From Coraliomargarita sinensis (GTDB lineage Bacteria > Verrucomicrobiota > Verrucomicrobiia > Opitutales > Coraliomargaritaceae): DNA of 64,000 nt. How positions within the stretch are numbered: the first letter of the stretch is position 1; every line of letters starts with the position of its first letter. Position numbers and translations under genes: made by a program. The stretch lies in contig NZ_QHJQ01000003.1 in assembly GCF_003185655.1 (NCBI RefSeq), positions 372,001 to 436,000 on the forward strand, written 5' to 3'. This document shows, piece after piece, positions 18,280 through 26,876 of the stretch. The notes beneath the pieces were generated by a model. That model ran no database searches, was not told the origin of the DNA, and worked only from the letters and a program-made list of their open reading frames with translations.

Positions 18280-19404
18280 CTAGGAATCACTCACCAGATC
18301 AAAGACAAATTTGAACGTACTACCCTGCCCCAATTCACTGTCGACACTAAGGCTCGCACCAATTTTCTCGCTGAGCCGGTCGCAGAGAGCCAGTCCAAGC
18401 CCCATTCCCTCATGGGGACGCTTCAACGAGGAATCGCCTTGGGTAAAGGCATCGAAAATACGGCCGCCACGGATCAGCTCCGGGTCGATTCCGGGGCCGG
18501 TATCACGCACCGTCAGAATGCAGCGGTAAAGATCCTTCTCGATAGGCTCACAGCTGAGCCCGACCACAACTTCTCCCTCCGAGGTGAACTTCAGCGCGTT
18601 CAGGATCAGCTTTCGGTGAATGATGCGAATTTCCTGTTCCGGGCCGGTCAGCAGCTGCGGCATGGCCTCTTCGATTTCACTGCGCAGTTCCACTCCCTCT
18701 GGAACCTCGGCCTCACGAATCAACTTCAGGATTAAAGTGGCCGGGTTGAATGAGCTTCGGGAAACTTCGCTGTCGCTCATCGAAAGTTTCGCGTAAGTCA
18801 GGATGTCCTGCACGTGCTCGAAATATTTTAAGCTACAGTCCCGGATGGTCTCGAGGTATTCCGTCTGCTCGTCGTCCAGCTTCGTGTCCTGTAATAACTC
18901 GATAAAGCCGACGATCCCGTTCATGGGCGTATTCAGTTCATGACTGACAATCTCCAGAAAGTTCGTCTTGGCCGCATTAACGTCCTTACGGATCAACACC
19001 TCCTGATTGGTCGAGAACATGTAGCTCTCGAAGCAGCGTTCGACCACTTTTTGAATATGATCGATATCGAAGGGCTTCTTTAAATATTCGGAAGCGCCCA
19101 GGCTGATCGCCTGGCGGGCGGTTTCCAGAGTTTCATACGCCGTGAGAACAATGACTTCAGTATGGGAGTCGATCTCCTTCACTTCACGCAAAACATCGAT
19201 CCCGCTTAAACCGCGCATACGGATGTCGGTAATAACGACATGAAAGGGTGCGTTTTTAGATAGCTGAATGGCTTCCTCACCCGAGGAGGCCACCGTAACA
19301 TCGTAATCATCCCCAAAAATCATGCTGAGCGACTGTCTTGGGCCCTCTTCATCATCGACGACCAAAAGGCGTTTTACCAGAGAACTATCTGTCTTTTCGC
19401 TCAT
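18280..19404 (-). CDS. Response regulator with histidine kinase output domain (PhcR-like architecture)
   Basis: 374 residues from ATG 19404 (a TTG at 19422 is the alternative). Residues 12-130 are a complete receiver: Asp17 and Asp18, phosphoacceptor Asp60 in VVITDIRM, Thr88 and Lys110 before Pro. Residues 145-215 are HisKA, with the phospho-histidine His155 in [10 protein letters not shown]. Residues 240-370 form the HATPase, with [16 protein letters not shown] and GMGLGLALC. There is no sensor or membrane segment, so input must come by phosphotransfer to the receiver. This REC-then-kinase order is that reported for PhcR of the Ralstonia quorum-sensing operon. It is the last gene of a four-gene operon with the 7TM kinase and the acyltransferase-methyltransferase. 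Confidence 0.9.
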   Translation of the reverse strand: MSEKTDSSLVKRLLVVDDEEGPRQSLSMIFGDDYDVTVASSGEEAIQLSKNAPFHVVITDIRMRGLSGIDVLREVKEIDSHTEVIVLTAYETLETARQAISLGASEYLKKPFDIDHIQKVVERCFESYMFSTNQEVLIRKDVNAAKTNFLEIVSHELNTPMNGIVGFIELLQDTKLDDEQTEYLETIRDCSLKYFEHVQDILTYAKLSMSDSEVSRSSFNPATLILKLIREAEVPEGVELRSEIEEAMPQLLTGPEQEIRIIHRKLILNALKFTSEGEVVVGLSCEPIEKDLYRCILTVRDTGPGIDPELIRGGRIFDAFTQGDSSLKRPHEGMGLGLALCDRLSEKIGASLSVDSELGQGSTFKFVFDLVSDS

Positions 19405-19443
19405 TCGTACTGTAACTCTCAAACTCTGAAGAAAAAGCTCAAG

Positions 19444-20877
19444 TTAATTAAGTGCTTCGGTAAAGGCCGATCTTACAGTTTTCACCACCGCCTCAGCTTC
19501 GAAAGGCTTAAATAAAATTTGGCCCAAACGGACCGGAAGCTCATCCTCACAAAGCATCGATTTCCGACGAGTGCTGGTAAAAAACACTTTCATTCCTTGG
19601 CCTTCGGTATGCATATCCGCGAGCAAAACCTCTCTTTCACTGAACTGAAGCGAATCCAGGTCCACGATTACGCCGTCATAATCACCACTTTGCACTCCTA
19701 ATGAGACTTCGCCTGCAGATTGGAAATAATCCAAGTCGGCCACCCCATCGAGAAGTATACGAAGCGTCTCAAATACCGGGCGATAGACATCCAGCACCAT
19801 TAATTTCGGAATCAAAGCCACTTCAACCGGTCTCAGTGCAGATACTCCGTGTTCAATGCCTTTAGCCCCGGGAGAAGTTCCCAGGGTTTTCTCGACACGG
19901 ACCAAAGATAGTCTCAGTTCAGGTTCGGCTAAAGCTTTGGCTAGAGATTCCAGCACAAGCTTGGCCCGTGACAATTTGTCCGCCGGGATCCCACAGGCAC
20001 AGGTGTATGCATCAACCGGACCGATCAGTTGGGCATCAAGATTCAGAGAACCGCAAAGTTCTTTGGCCTTTGAATAAACCGAGCCGGCCCTCTTATCCGA
20101 ATATAATACGGCCAGGCACAAACCAGAACCTTGGCTCAGGGCCTTATAGTAGTCCCGGTCGAGCGCATCGATCAGCCTTTCTTTGCCCTTACTCATGTCG
20201 TAGATAACATACGACGAGATAGCCTCTCCCTCTGCGGATTCAAAGAGCCGCTTCATGGCAAACATCAAACGTCCATCGACCGCAAAATGGGCTTCCCCGT
20301 TTTCCGCGACGCCATCCCGCAAGGCATTCAGTATAGGTGCGTCATTCTTCGACCCGGAAAAGCTCTGCAGGTTTAACTGACGCCAAGCCAAATTGTTCCC
20401 GGCCAGCAAGTCCCCCAGTTCATCGAAGCAAATAATACCTACCGGCAGCTGGTCGATCAGGAACTGCATGATATTCGCTTTTCTCTTTTGCTGCCTGTAT
20501 TCGCGTGCCTGTGAATACAGGGCAGAAATCATTGAGGCCAACGCTCCCATAAGGTGAAGGTCTCCGGCGCCGAAAGGTCGGCCTTCATTGGCTTGCCTGA
20601 ATTGCATATAACCGTGATTTCCCTCATAGCCCACAACAGGCACGACGCATTCTTTATCATCAAGCCCTTCAAAATCGGGTAACGAAGACGCGTCGGCTGC
20701 AGGCAAACTCAGCTGGCCCGGCAGATGCGGATCCTCGGAGACAAGTTGTTTCAACGAAGCCACAAAACCGTCAAACTCATGAAACGTGCCGAGGGCTTGA
20801 GCAAACGCCCTTAAGTAGTGACTCGCCTGTGGAGAATCAGCTTTCTGCGTCAACTTGGCTTGCTTCCCTTTCATCAC
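19444..20877 (-). CDS. GAF/PAS-like signalling protein with degenerate C-terminal receiver
   Basis: A 477-residue soluble protein. Residues 20-125 resemble a GAF-type domain (VPVVGYEGNHGYMQFRQA). A short helix with REYRQQKRK leads to a PAS-like segment at about 140-230 (LPVGIICFDELGDLLAGNN). Residues 355-475 look like a receiver: VIVDLDS holds the phosphoacceptor-like aspartate and LFKPFE the Lys-Pro pair, but the first acidic pair is missing. There is no kinase, HTH or GGDEF domain. The start is GTG 20877 or ATG 20874, six bases after the upstream kinase. It probably acts as an adaptor or phosphate sink in this relay, much as PhcQ is an extra regulator in the Phc operon; that comparison is speculative. 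Confidence 0.65.
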   Translation of the reverse strand: MMKGKQAKLTQKADSPQASHYLRAFAQALGTFHEFDGFVASLKQLVSEDPHLPGQLSLPAADASSLPDFEGLDDKECVVPVVGYEGNHGYMQFRQANEGRPFGAGDLHLMGALASMISALYSQAREYRQQKRKANIMQFLIDQLPVGIICFDELGDLLAGNNLAWRQLNLQSFSGSKNDAPILNALRDGVAENGEAHFAVDGRLMFAMKRLFESAEGEAISSYVIYDMSKGKERLIDALDRDYYKALSQGSGLCLAVLYSDKRAGSVYSKAKELCGSLNLDAQLIGPVDAYTCACGIPADKLSRAKLVLESLAKALAEPELRLSLVRVEKTLGTSPGAKGIEHGVSALRPVEVALIPKLMVLDVYRPVFETLRILLDGVADLDYFQSAGEVSLGVQSGDYDGVIVDLDSLQFSEREVLLADMHTEGQGMKVFFTSTRRKSMLCEDELPVRLGQILFKPFEAEAVVKTVRSAFTEALN

Positions 20878-20883
20878 TCTAAA

Positions 20884-23007
20884 TCAATTTTCTTTGACTG
20901 GCAGGCTAACCACGAACACTGCGCCGCAGTCGGCATTATTTCGAGCGTTTATTGCACCGTCGTGGTTATCAATAATCCGCTTGGAAATGGCCAATCCCAG
21001 GCCCATCCCGGACTTGTCCTCCCTTCGCCCCGTATCCTTTGATGTCGTAAAGGGGTCGAAGATTCTGGAAAGGATATTCTTGGGAATGCCCACGCCATTG
21101 TCGGAAATGGAAATCTCCACCCAGGCCTGCTTCCGCTGACCGGTCACGATCCTCTTTTCTATTTGAATGGTTTTGTCGTTTTTATCTGCAACCAAGAGCG
21201 CATCCAATGCGTTCTCCAGAAGATTATGGAACACCTGAGTCAGCTGGTCGTAGTTCGCTCGGACCGAAATTTCGACATCGGAGTGGTCCCGGTACTGAAT
21301 CGAAATCTCCTTTTCCCGGGCCTTCGCCTCGACCAACTCCATACTGGTTGCGATCACCTCATCGATCCGTATGGGAACCTGATGCACCTTTTGATTTCTG
21401 GAGTATAAAGCAACGCCTTCGACAATATTTTCGATTCTTTTCACATCACGAATCAGGACCTGCTTGAATTCCTCGTTTATCTGGTTCGCAGAACTGCCCT
21501 TCTTTATCATCGAGGTCATGGTCTGAACCGAAACCAACGGATTTCGGATTTCGTGGGACAAGCCGGCAGCCATCGTTCCCAATGCGACCAATTTGTCGAT
21601 CTCGCTCGATCTGCGCTCAAGCTCACGAACTCTGATGTTCAAACCGACTTGAGCACCGATGTTAAAAAGTGCGGAGACTTCCTCATCATTCCATGTCTTC
21701 GACTGCCGTGGTTGGCCGATAAAAATCAACCCGTACAAGTCATGCCCGGCAAAAACAGGAACAATGACAGAAACGTCCATCTGATGCTTTAAATCGACCA
21801 AGGACGCGTAAAAAGAACTTTGCACATCATGAATCCGATCAAGGACGATGACATCCGGCTTTTTGGACAAGACCTCCGCCAGTGGATCCATACTGAAAAC
21901 GCGCTCTTTCCCCAACTCCTCAAACCGTTCCCGGGTTGCGTAGACACATTCGTAATCATTGGAGAACGTCTCCTCTATGTAAATGGAAACATCATAGACC
22001 TCTAAAGCATCTGCGATAGAGTCACCCACCAACTTGAAGATCTCATTCACGTCGGAAATATCTGATAGCTCTGTGGGCAGCGCCTTCAAGGACTCAAGGG
22101 CATCCACCTGAGCTTGACGAAATTGCGTGTCTACAATCCGGGTCGTCCAGTACTTTGCCTTGGGGATGAGCCAGAACAAAGCGTAACTGACCAAGAAAGA
22201 GCCTATGCCGTGAATCCAAAGCTGTGCAGGTGTGGCATCTTCACCGGAGATGCGCATGTAAATGCCGTAGCCGATGACATAAAAAAGCGCCACCGAAAGA
22301 TTGAGGAAAAGCTCTGAGAGTGCCTTATAAAAATCCAGACTGATCCCGGAGATTTTTTTGCTATACAGCCCGTAACCGACAATGACGATATATACACTTG
22401 TCAGAATATTGCCATAAGGCTGTATCGGAATGTCATACCAGAGCGGGAAATTGGTCGATCCGCCCGCAAAACCGATCACCCCGCTACCCAGGACAAAGAA
22501 ACAATCCGAGGCGCGCTGGCCAAGGTGTTCCTTGAAACCTTTAAACAAGACCCAGGCACTGGCAGTAACATAAAATGTGAAAAACACCAGATAAGCGGGC
22601 ATCAGAATTCCTGCATTAGGCCAGAATTCGTGTCCAAGCTTGGGAGAGACGCTTTCCACGATCCATCCGAAGGGGACACATGCGACCAACAGGCCTGCGA
22701 CCAAATATCCGAAGATCACTCTACGCTCCGCCGAAAGCCCGACGAGCTTAACTGAGAAATGAAAAAAGGTTATCGGAATTAACGCTGAAGCAGAAATCAG
22801 TATCTGACAGAAAAGGAAGGCATAGGCCTCTAACGAAGTGATCCGCCAGAAGAAATAAGCTGCCGACCAAATGGTGATCGTTATCAGGAATGCAAGATAT
22901 CGGCGGCTTACCGGATTGCGGTCCATCGACGAGGACGAAATCAACGCCACCAGAACCACGGAGACGAAGAAATTAAGAAAAGAGGAAACCGTCAGATACA
23001 GATTCAC
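20884..23007 (-). CDS. Membrane histidine kinase with N-terminal 7TM-type sensor and GAF domain
   Basis: A 707-residue sensor kinase. Residues 1-235 contain about seven or eight hydrophobic segments, like the HisKA_7TM sensor module, with a further pair near 240-300. A GAF domain follows at about 330-475 (VSVIVPVFAGHDLYGLIFIG). HisKA has MAAGLSHEIRNPLVSVQTM near 485-505. The HATPase closes the protein: FHNLLENALDAL, ISDNGVGIP and GMGLGLAIS. Its ATG overlaps the stop of the acyltransferase-methyltransferase gene by four bases (ATGA), so the two are translationally coupled. A multi-helix membrane sensor encoded with a lipid-modifying enzyme suggests it senses that enzyme's hydrophobic product, as PhcS does. 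Confidence 0.9.
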   Translation of the reverse strand: MNLYLTVSSFLNFFVSVVLVALISSSSMDRNPVSRRYLAFLITITIWSAAYFFWRITSLEAYAFLFCQILISASALIPITFFHFSVKLVGLSAERRVIFGYLVAGLLVACVPFGWIVESVSPKLGHEFWPNAGILMPAYLVFFTFYVTASAWVLFKGFKEHLGQRASDCFFVLGSGVIGFAGGSTNFPLWYDIPIQPYGNILTSVYIVIVGYGLYSKKISGISLDFYKALSELFLNLSVALFYVIGYGIYMRISGEDATPAQLWIHGIGSFLVSYALFWLIPKAKYWTTRIVDTQFRQAQVDALESLKALPTELSDISDVNEIFKLVGDSIADALEVYDVSIYIEETFSNDYECVYATRERFEELGKERVFSMDPLAEVLSKKPDVIVLDRIHDVQSSFYASLVDLKHQMDVSVIVPVFAGHDLYGLIFIGQPRQSKTWNDEEVSALFNIGAQVGLNIRVRELERRSSEIDKLVALGTMAAGLSHEIRNPLVSVQTMTSMIKKGSSANQINEEFKQVLIRDVKRIENIVEGVALYSRNQKVHQVPIRIDEVIATSMELVEAKAREKEISIQYRDHSDVEISVRANYDQLTQVFHNLLENALDALLVADKNDKTIQIEKRIVTGQRKQAWVEISISDNGVGIPKNILSRIFDPFTTSKDTGRREDKSGMGLGLAISKRIIDNHDGAINARNNADCGAVFVVSLPVKEN

Positions 23008-24698
23008 TTTGAGATACGAATCAAATTGGCTTGGTTACCGAAGCAGCTCATACTTTTTATATCGGTAAAACCCGCATCAAAAGCCAGCCTTTCCAACTCC
23101 GCAGCTTCATAAAATTTATACACGCCGACTTCCTGCTTTGTCTTGATACGACCGGCGGAACTCAACAGTTCAGTGGCCTGCTCCTGATTGGAATCCGAGT
23201 AATTACGCGCTAGTGAGTCATGGTATAAAACGGTTAAATCGCAACCCGGTTTCATACTTGAAACAACCGCCGCACCTCCCGGCTTAAGCAAACGATAGAA
23301 CTCCGCTAACAACGCCTGTGGCTTCTTCAGATAGGAGACAACCAAACTGCAGCAGAGCTTGTCCACACTCTGCTCAGCCAAAGGAATAATCATGTTCGTG
23401 CGGGGATCGACTACATCGAAGTCAACCTTTCGGTACGACACACCAATACCCGCTTCACGGCTTAGATACTGTAGATGAACCTCGGACAACTCGTCGAGAT
23501 GCCTCAGGTAGGTATGGCCGAGGCCTCCCCCCGTCAGATCTATTCCGCAATAATGGACTGCCTTCGGAAAGCCCTCAAATTGATTTACCCCCTGGAGGAC
23601 GGAACGAATCACGCCAACACCATAAAAGCCGTTACCACAACCGGCATCCAAAAATACGCTGTCTTCCTTTACGCCCCCAAGCAATTCGGCCAATTGTTGA
23701 AAATACTCCACGTAATAATGAGCTTTTTCAATGATACCGAATTTCGATAAATAAGTCTCCCAGAATTCTGATTCCTGTTCGGTAAAACGAACTATCTTCT
23801 GCATTCGCTCACGCTCGATCCTATTTTGACGAAAGAGCGATTCCTTATCGGGGAGAGCCACATTCGAGGCCGACTGAGGTAATCCGGAAAGGCAAAATTC
23901 GATCGACTTCTCCAAGGCGAATTGAAGTGACTCCCTGTTCTCGTTTACCTCATGCCCGACTTCCGGAACCGTCATTAATTGTCCAAGGGGACAAGCTTCA
24001 ACAACACGCTCCACATCTTCCAGTTTGACCCAAAGGTCGTTGGCAGCGTGCAAGTGCAAAACCGGGGCCTCAACCTTTCTGGCATCTTGTAAAGTCCCCT
24101 CCAAATCGATCAGGGCAGCACGGCACATGCTGGAATGAAAGTTCTCTGCATTGATCTCAAAGCCAAGAATGTCGATCGATTCCCAATCCGCCCCGGAAGC
24201 AAATTCACCAAAAATATCCCTTTGGTAGATTGATTTCAGAGTCGCATCCATGTCGACCATTCCGACCATGCTGATAAATCTGGAGATCCTCGAATCCACC
24301 GAGCATGCGCGGTAACCGCACCGGGCGGACAAGCTTACCGTAAAAAGAATCAACTCATCCGGCTCAAACTCTCCAGCGACATAATCGACCGCCGACAGAA
24401 TGTCTTCCACCGCGCCGGGCAGGGTAAAGTTATCGATGGTGCCATCGCTTTCACCGATGTGATTACTTTGATCAAAGCGTAAAACGCGGAATCCTGATGC
24501 AGCGAACGAGTACGCCAGTTTAAGATTATTCTTTTTGGTCTCCCCGTAACGCGGGGCCAGAATAATAAAACGTCCGTTCCAGATTTCTTCCGGTCCCTCG
24601 TCAATGTAACCGACCAAGCTCAAGTCGTGTCGACCGGGGAACGAGACCAAACGGCTGGAGATGGCCTGCGGGCCAGAAGTCGTCTTTGGCGCGAGCAT
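23004..24698 (-). CDS. LuxD-like acyltransferase/thioesterase fused to a SAM-dependent methyltransferase
   Basis: A 564-residue two-domain enzyme. Residues 1-275 are an alpha/beta hydrolase with clear likeness to LuxD, the acyltransferase that releases fatty acid for luminescence: VLRFDQSNHIGESDGTIDNF (72-91), the nucleophile motif SLSAR (Ser124), GMVD, then the acid in AANDLWVK (Asp221) and VGHEVNEN (His249). Residues 325-564 are a class I methyltransferase with motif I FLDAGCGNGFYG (349-360), GIDLTGGG and KPGGAAVVSSMKPG. A combined enzyme could release a fatty acyl chain and methylate it to an ester. It heads the operon with two kinases, as PhcB does in Ralstonia, where a methyltransferase makes 3-hydroxy fatty-acid methyl esters. 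The substrate is inferred, not shown. ATG at 24698. Confidence 0.85.
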   Translation of the reverse strand: MLAPKTTSGPQAISSRLVSFPGRHDLSLVGYIDEGPEEIWNGRFIILAPRYGETKKNNLKLAYSFAASGFRVLRFDQSNHIGESDGTIDNFTLPGAVEDILSAVDYVAGEFEPDELILFTVSLSARCGYRACSVDSRISRFISMVGMVDMDATLKSIYQRDIFGEFASGADWESIDILGFEINAENFHSSMCRAALIDLEGTLQDARKVEAPVLHLHAANDLWVKLEDVERVVEACPLGQLMTVPEVGHEVNENRESLQFALEKSIEFCLSGLPQSASNVALPDKESLFRQNRIERERMQKIVRFTEQESEFWETYLSKFGIIEKAHYYVEYFQQLAELLGGVKEDSVFLDAGCGNGFYGVGVIRSVLQGVNQFEGFPKAVHYCGIDLTGGGLGHTYLRHLDELSEVHLQYLSREAGIGVSYRKVDFDVVDPRTNMIIPLAEQSVDKLCCSLVVSYLKKPQALLAEFYRLLKPGGAAVVSSMKPGCDLTVLYHDSLARNYSDSNQEQATELLSSAGRIKTKQEVGVYKFYEAAELERLAFDAGFTDIKSMSCFGNQANLIRISK

Positions 24699-24844
24699 AT
24701 GAATTTTAGGAAAGTAGCACTATTTATCGAGCAGGGTTGTCTAGTTAAAACTGTCTTCCAAGGATCAGGTCAATAACCACCTGCTGATGAAATTCTATTG
24801 CACAAACAGTTCGAGGCTCTTAACTCACGAAACCAAGGAAATAT

Positions 24845-26857
24845 TTGAGTTACCAATCCGTGAGCCAAATTCTAGTTATTTGCAGTGAGGCTAAAGCCCC
24901 GAAAACCATTCGGGAAGCCCTCGCGACCACAGACATAAGGATTGTTTGCAAACAATCACCTCAGGAAGCTCAAACAGCTCTGGAGCGAAACGTATTCGAG
25001 TTCGCGCTGGTCTATTCCAATCAGGAAAATGACCTAATGGCGCGTCACCTGACGCAGTTACAGTACGCATCGCATCAAATTAGAGTGATTGTTATATCAC
25101 CCGAATACTCTGCCGAAGAGGAAAAGATCGCTTTTGATTCGGGGGCCGACCTCTACTTTGCTGAACCGCTCCCTGTCAGGACGCTGCTGCGTGTCCTGAC
25201 ACGACCCACCACACAGCAAGTGCCGGATACGACGCATACGGCGAATACCCTGCCTCCGCAAAACGGCAATACAACCTCGACGGCATCTGCACTTCAAGTC
25301 CTTCGCGACTTTTCGCATGTGCTCGGCTACAGTCTGGATTACAAAGCGTTCTCCCGGCAATTTATCATGAAGTTGCGGGAGCACATCAGCTTCAGCCGAA
25401 TTGCCATCTTTCTCGAGGGTTCGGCCAAGCAACCTTTCCTTGGCCGTGGTGTTGGTCAAGCGTTTGAATGTATTGCATCTCTGGGCATTCCGGGTGACCT
25501 CATCGACTGCTTCCAGCTCAGTCGCGGCGTGGGCATCGGACAATCACTCTCCGAACATCCGCGAATCATCCGGTCCAATTCACCGGAATGCTTAACCAAT
25601 CAAGACCTGATGAAGGAGTTTGCCATCCTCGGCTGTCAGCTGGCCGTACCGATTACCGATCGTGAGCGGCTCATCGGTCTTGCGGTCCTAAACGGGCCGA
25701 TCACCGATCGCCCGTACAGCGAGGATGAATTGCAGTTACTGTTCCTTTTGATGGAAGAACTGGGCCTGGCCATAAGAAATAGCCGCCTGCACATGGAGTT
25801 GGCGAGCCATGGCCGTATGATCGAGAACGTGCTTTGCGCGATACACAGTGGCGCCATCGTGATTGACGAGGAATTAAACATCCTCTACGCGAACGAAGCC
25901 GCTCGCCGCTTCCTTGAAGTCGAGAGTAAAACCAGTCGACAGATCGACTTTGCCGAGCTTCCCGCGAAGCTGGCAGCTGTCGTGCACAGAGCCGTTGAGA
26001 AAGGTGATATCTGCGAGCCTTTCTTTATCCCGGGCTCGAAGGAAAACGAAATTTTCAGAGTTTCCCTCTTCCCTTTTACCACAGAAGGCGAGCTGACACT
26101 TCTCCCCCGGCCAACCATGGTGTTGTTGGATGATTTCACCAAGATCGAGGCTAATAAACAGACGGCACTTGAGGACTCGCGCGACGAATTAATCAGCCTG
26201 ATCGCCGAGCGCTTTGCGCATGAAATAAGAAATTCACTGGTCCCACTTACGACGCATGCCCAGTTGATTGAGCAACGTATCGACGATCCGAAATTCCAGA
26301 AGTCTTTGAAACAATCGCTGCTAAAGGAGACATCACGCATCAAACGCTTCAGTGAGCAGATGCTCTACCTCGCCCAGGATGCCACCAGCGGAAATGCAGA
26401 CATCGAAATAAAAGATGTTTTACTAAGCGCCTTCAACAATGCGAAGGAACACCTCGGCTTCAAAGACGCGAAACTGGAAATGACTAATTCACAGGACGAG
26501 GCAATTATTCACGGCAACCCGGAGGCACTCTGCTATGCGTTTGAAGAGCTTTTCCTGAACGGCCTGCAATCCAGCCCGGAATCACGCACCATCCACCTGG
26601 AACTTCAGGAAAATGCGGAAGGCATTATCCACCTACTCCTGCGGGATGAAGGCAAAGGCTTTACCGAGGAGAGCCTCGACTCCGGGCTCGAACCTTTCTT
26701 CACCACCCGAAACACAGGCGTCGGGCTGGGGCTGTCCGTGGCCCATAAAGTCGTGACTGACCATGGCGGCTTTTTACAATTGAAACCACGCAACCCGGAT
26801 AACATCTGGGATATCGACATTCGGCTTCCTGCGCTGATTGAGACGGCTTCCACCTAA
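24845..26857 (+). CDS. Soluble histidine kinase with receiver-like, GAF and PAS domains
   Basis: A 670-residue kinase without membrane helices. Residues 8-120 resemble a receiver, but the phosphoacceptor position reads ALVYSNQE and lacks aspartate. GAF spans about 150-325 (LAVPITDRERLIGLAVLNG), PAS about 330-440 (IVIDEELNILYANEAARRFL). HisKA has RFAHEIRNSLVPLTTHAQ near 458-475 and the HATPase DEGKGF and GVGLGLSVAHKV. The start is TTG 24845, chosen because AAGGAA lies four bases upstream; GTG 24860 is the alternative. It is divergent from the acyltransferase operon, with about 146 bases between them, and is followed after 19 bases by a FadL gene. The intact histidine suggests activity; the receiver-like part is probably a pseudo-receiver. 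Confidence 0.88.
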   Translation: MSYQSVSQILVICSEAKAPKTIREALATTDIRIVCKQSPQEAQTALERNVFEFALVYSNQENDLMARHLTQLQYASHQIRVIVISPEYSAEEEKIAFDSGADLYFAEPLPVRTLLRVLTRPTTQQVPDTTHTANTLPPQNGNTTSTASALQVLRDFSHVLGYSLDYKAFSRQFIMKLREHISFSRIAIFLEGSAKQPFLGRGVGQAFECIASLGIPGDLIDCFQLSRGVGIGQSLSEHPRIIRSNSPECLTNQDLMKEFAILGCQLAVPITDRERLIGLAVLNGPITDRPYSEDELQLLFLLMEELGLAIRNSRLHMELASHGRMIENVLCAIHSGAIVIDEELNILYANEAARRFLEVESKTSRQIDFAELPAKLAAVVHRAVEKGDICEPFFIPGSKENEIFRVSLFPFTTEGELTLLPRPTMVLLDDFTKIEANKQTALEDSRDELISLIAERFAHEIRNSLVPLTTHAQLIEQRIDDPKFQKSLKQSLLKETSRIKRFSEQMLYLAQDATSGNADIEIKDVLLSAFNNAKEHLGFKDAKLEMTNSQDEAIIHGNPEALCYAFEELFLNGLQSSPESRTIHLELQENAEGIIHLLLRDEGKGFTEESLDSGLEPFFTTRNTGVGLGLSVAHKVVTDHGGFLQLKPRNPDNIWDIDIRLPALIETAST

Positions 26858-26876
26858 TTATTACACCACAAAAACG

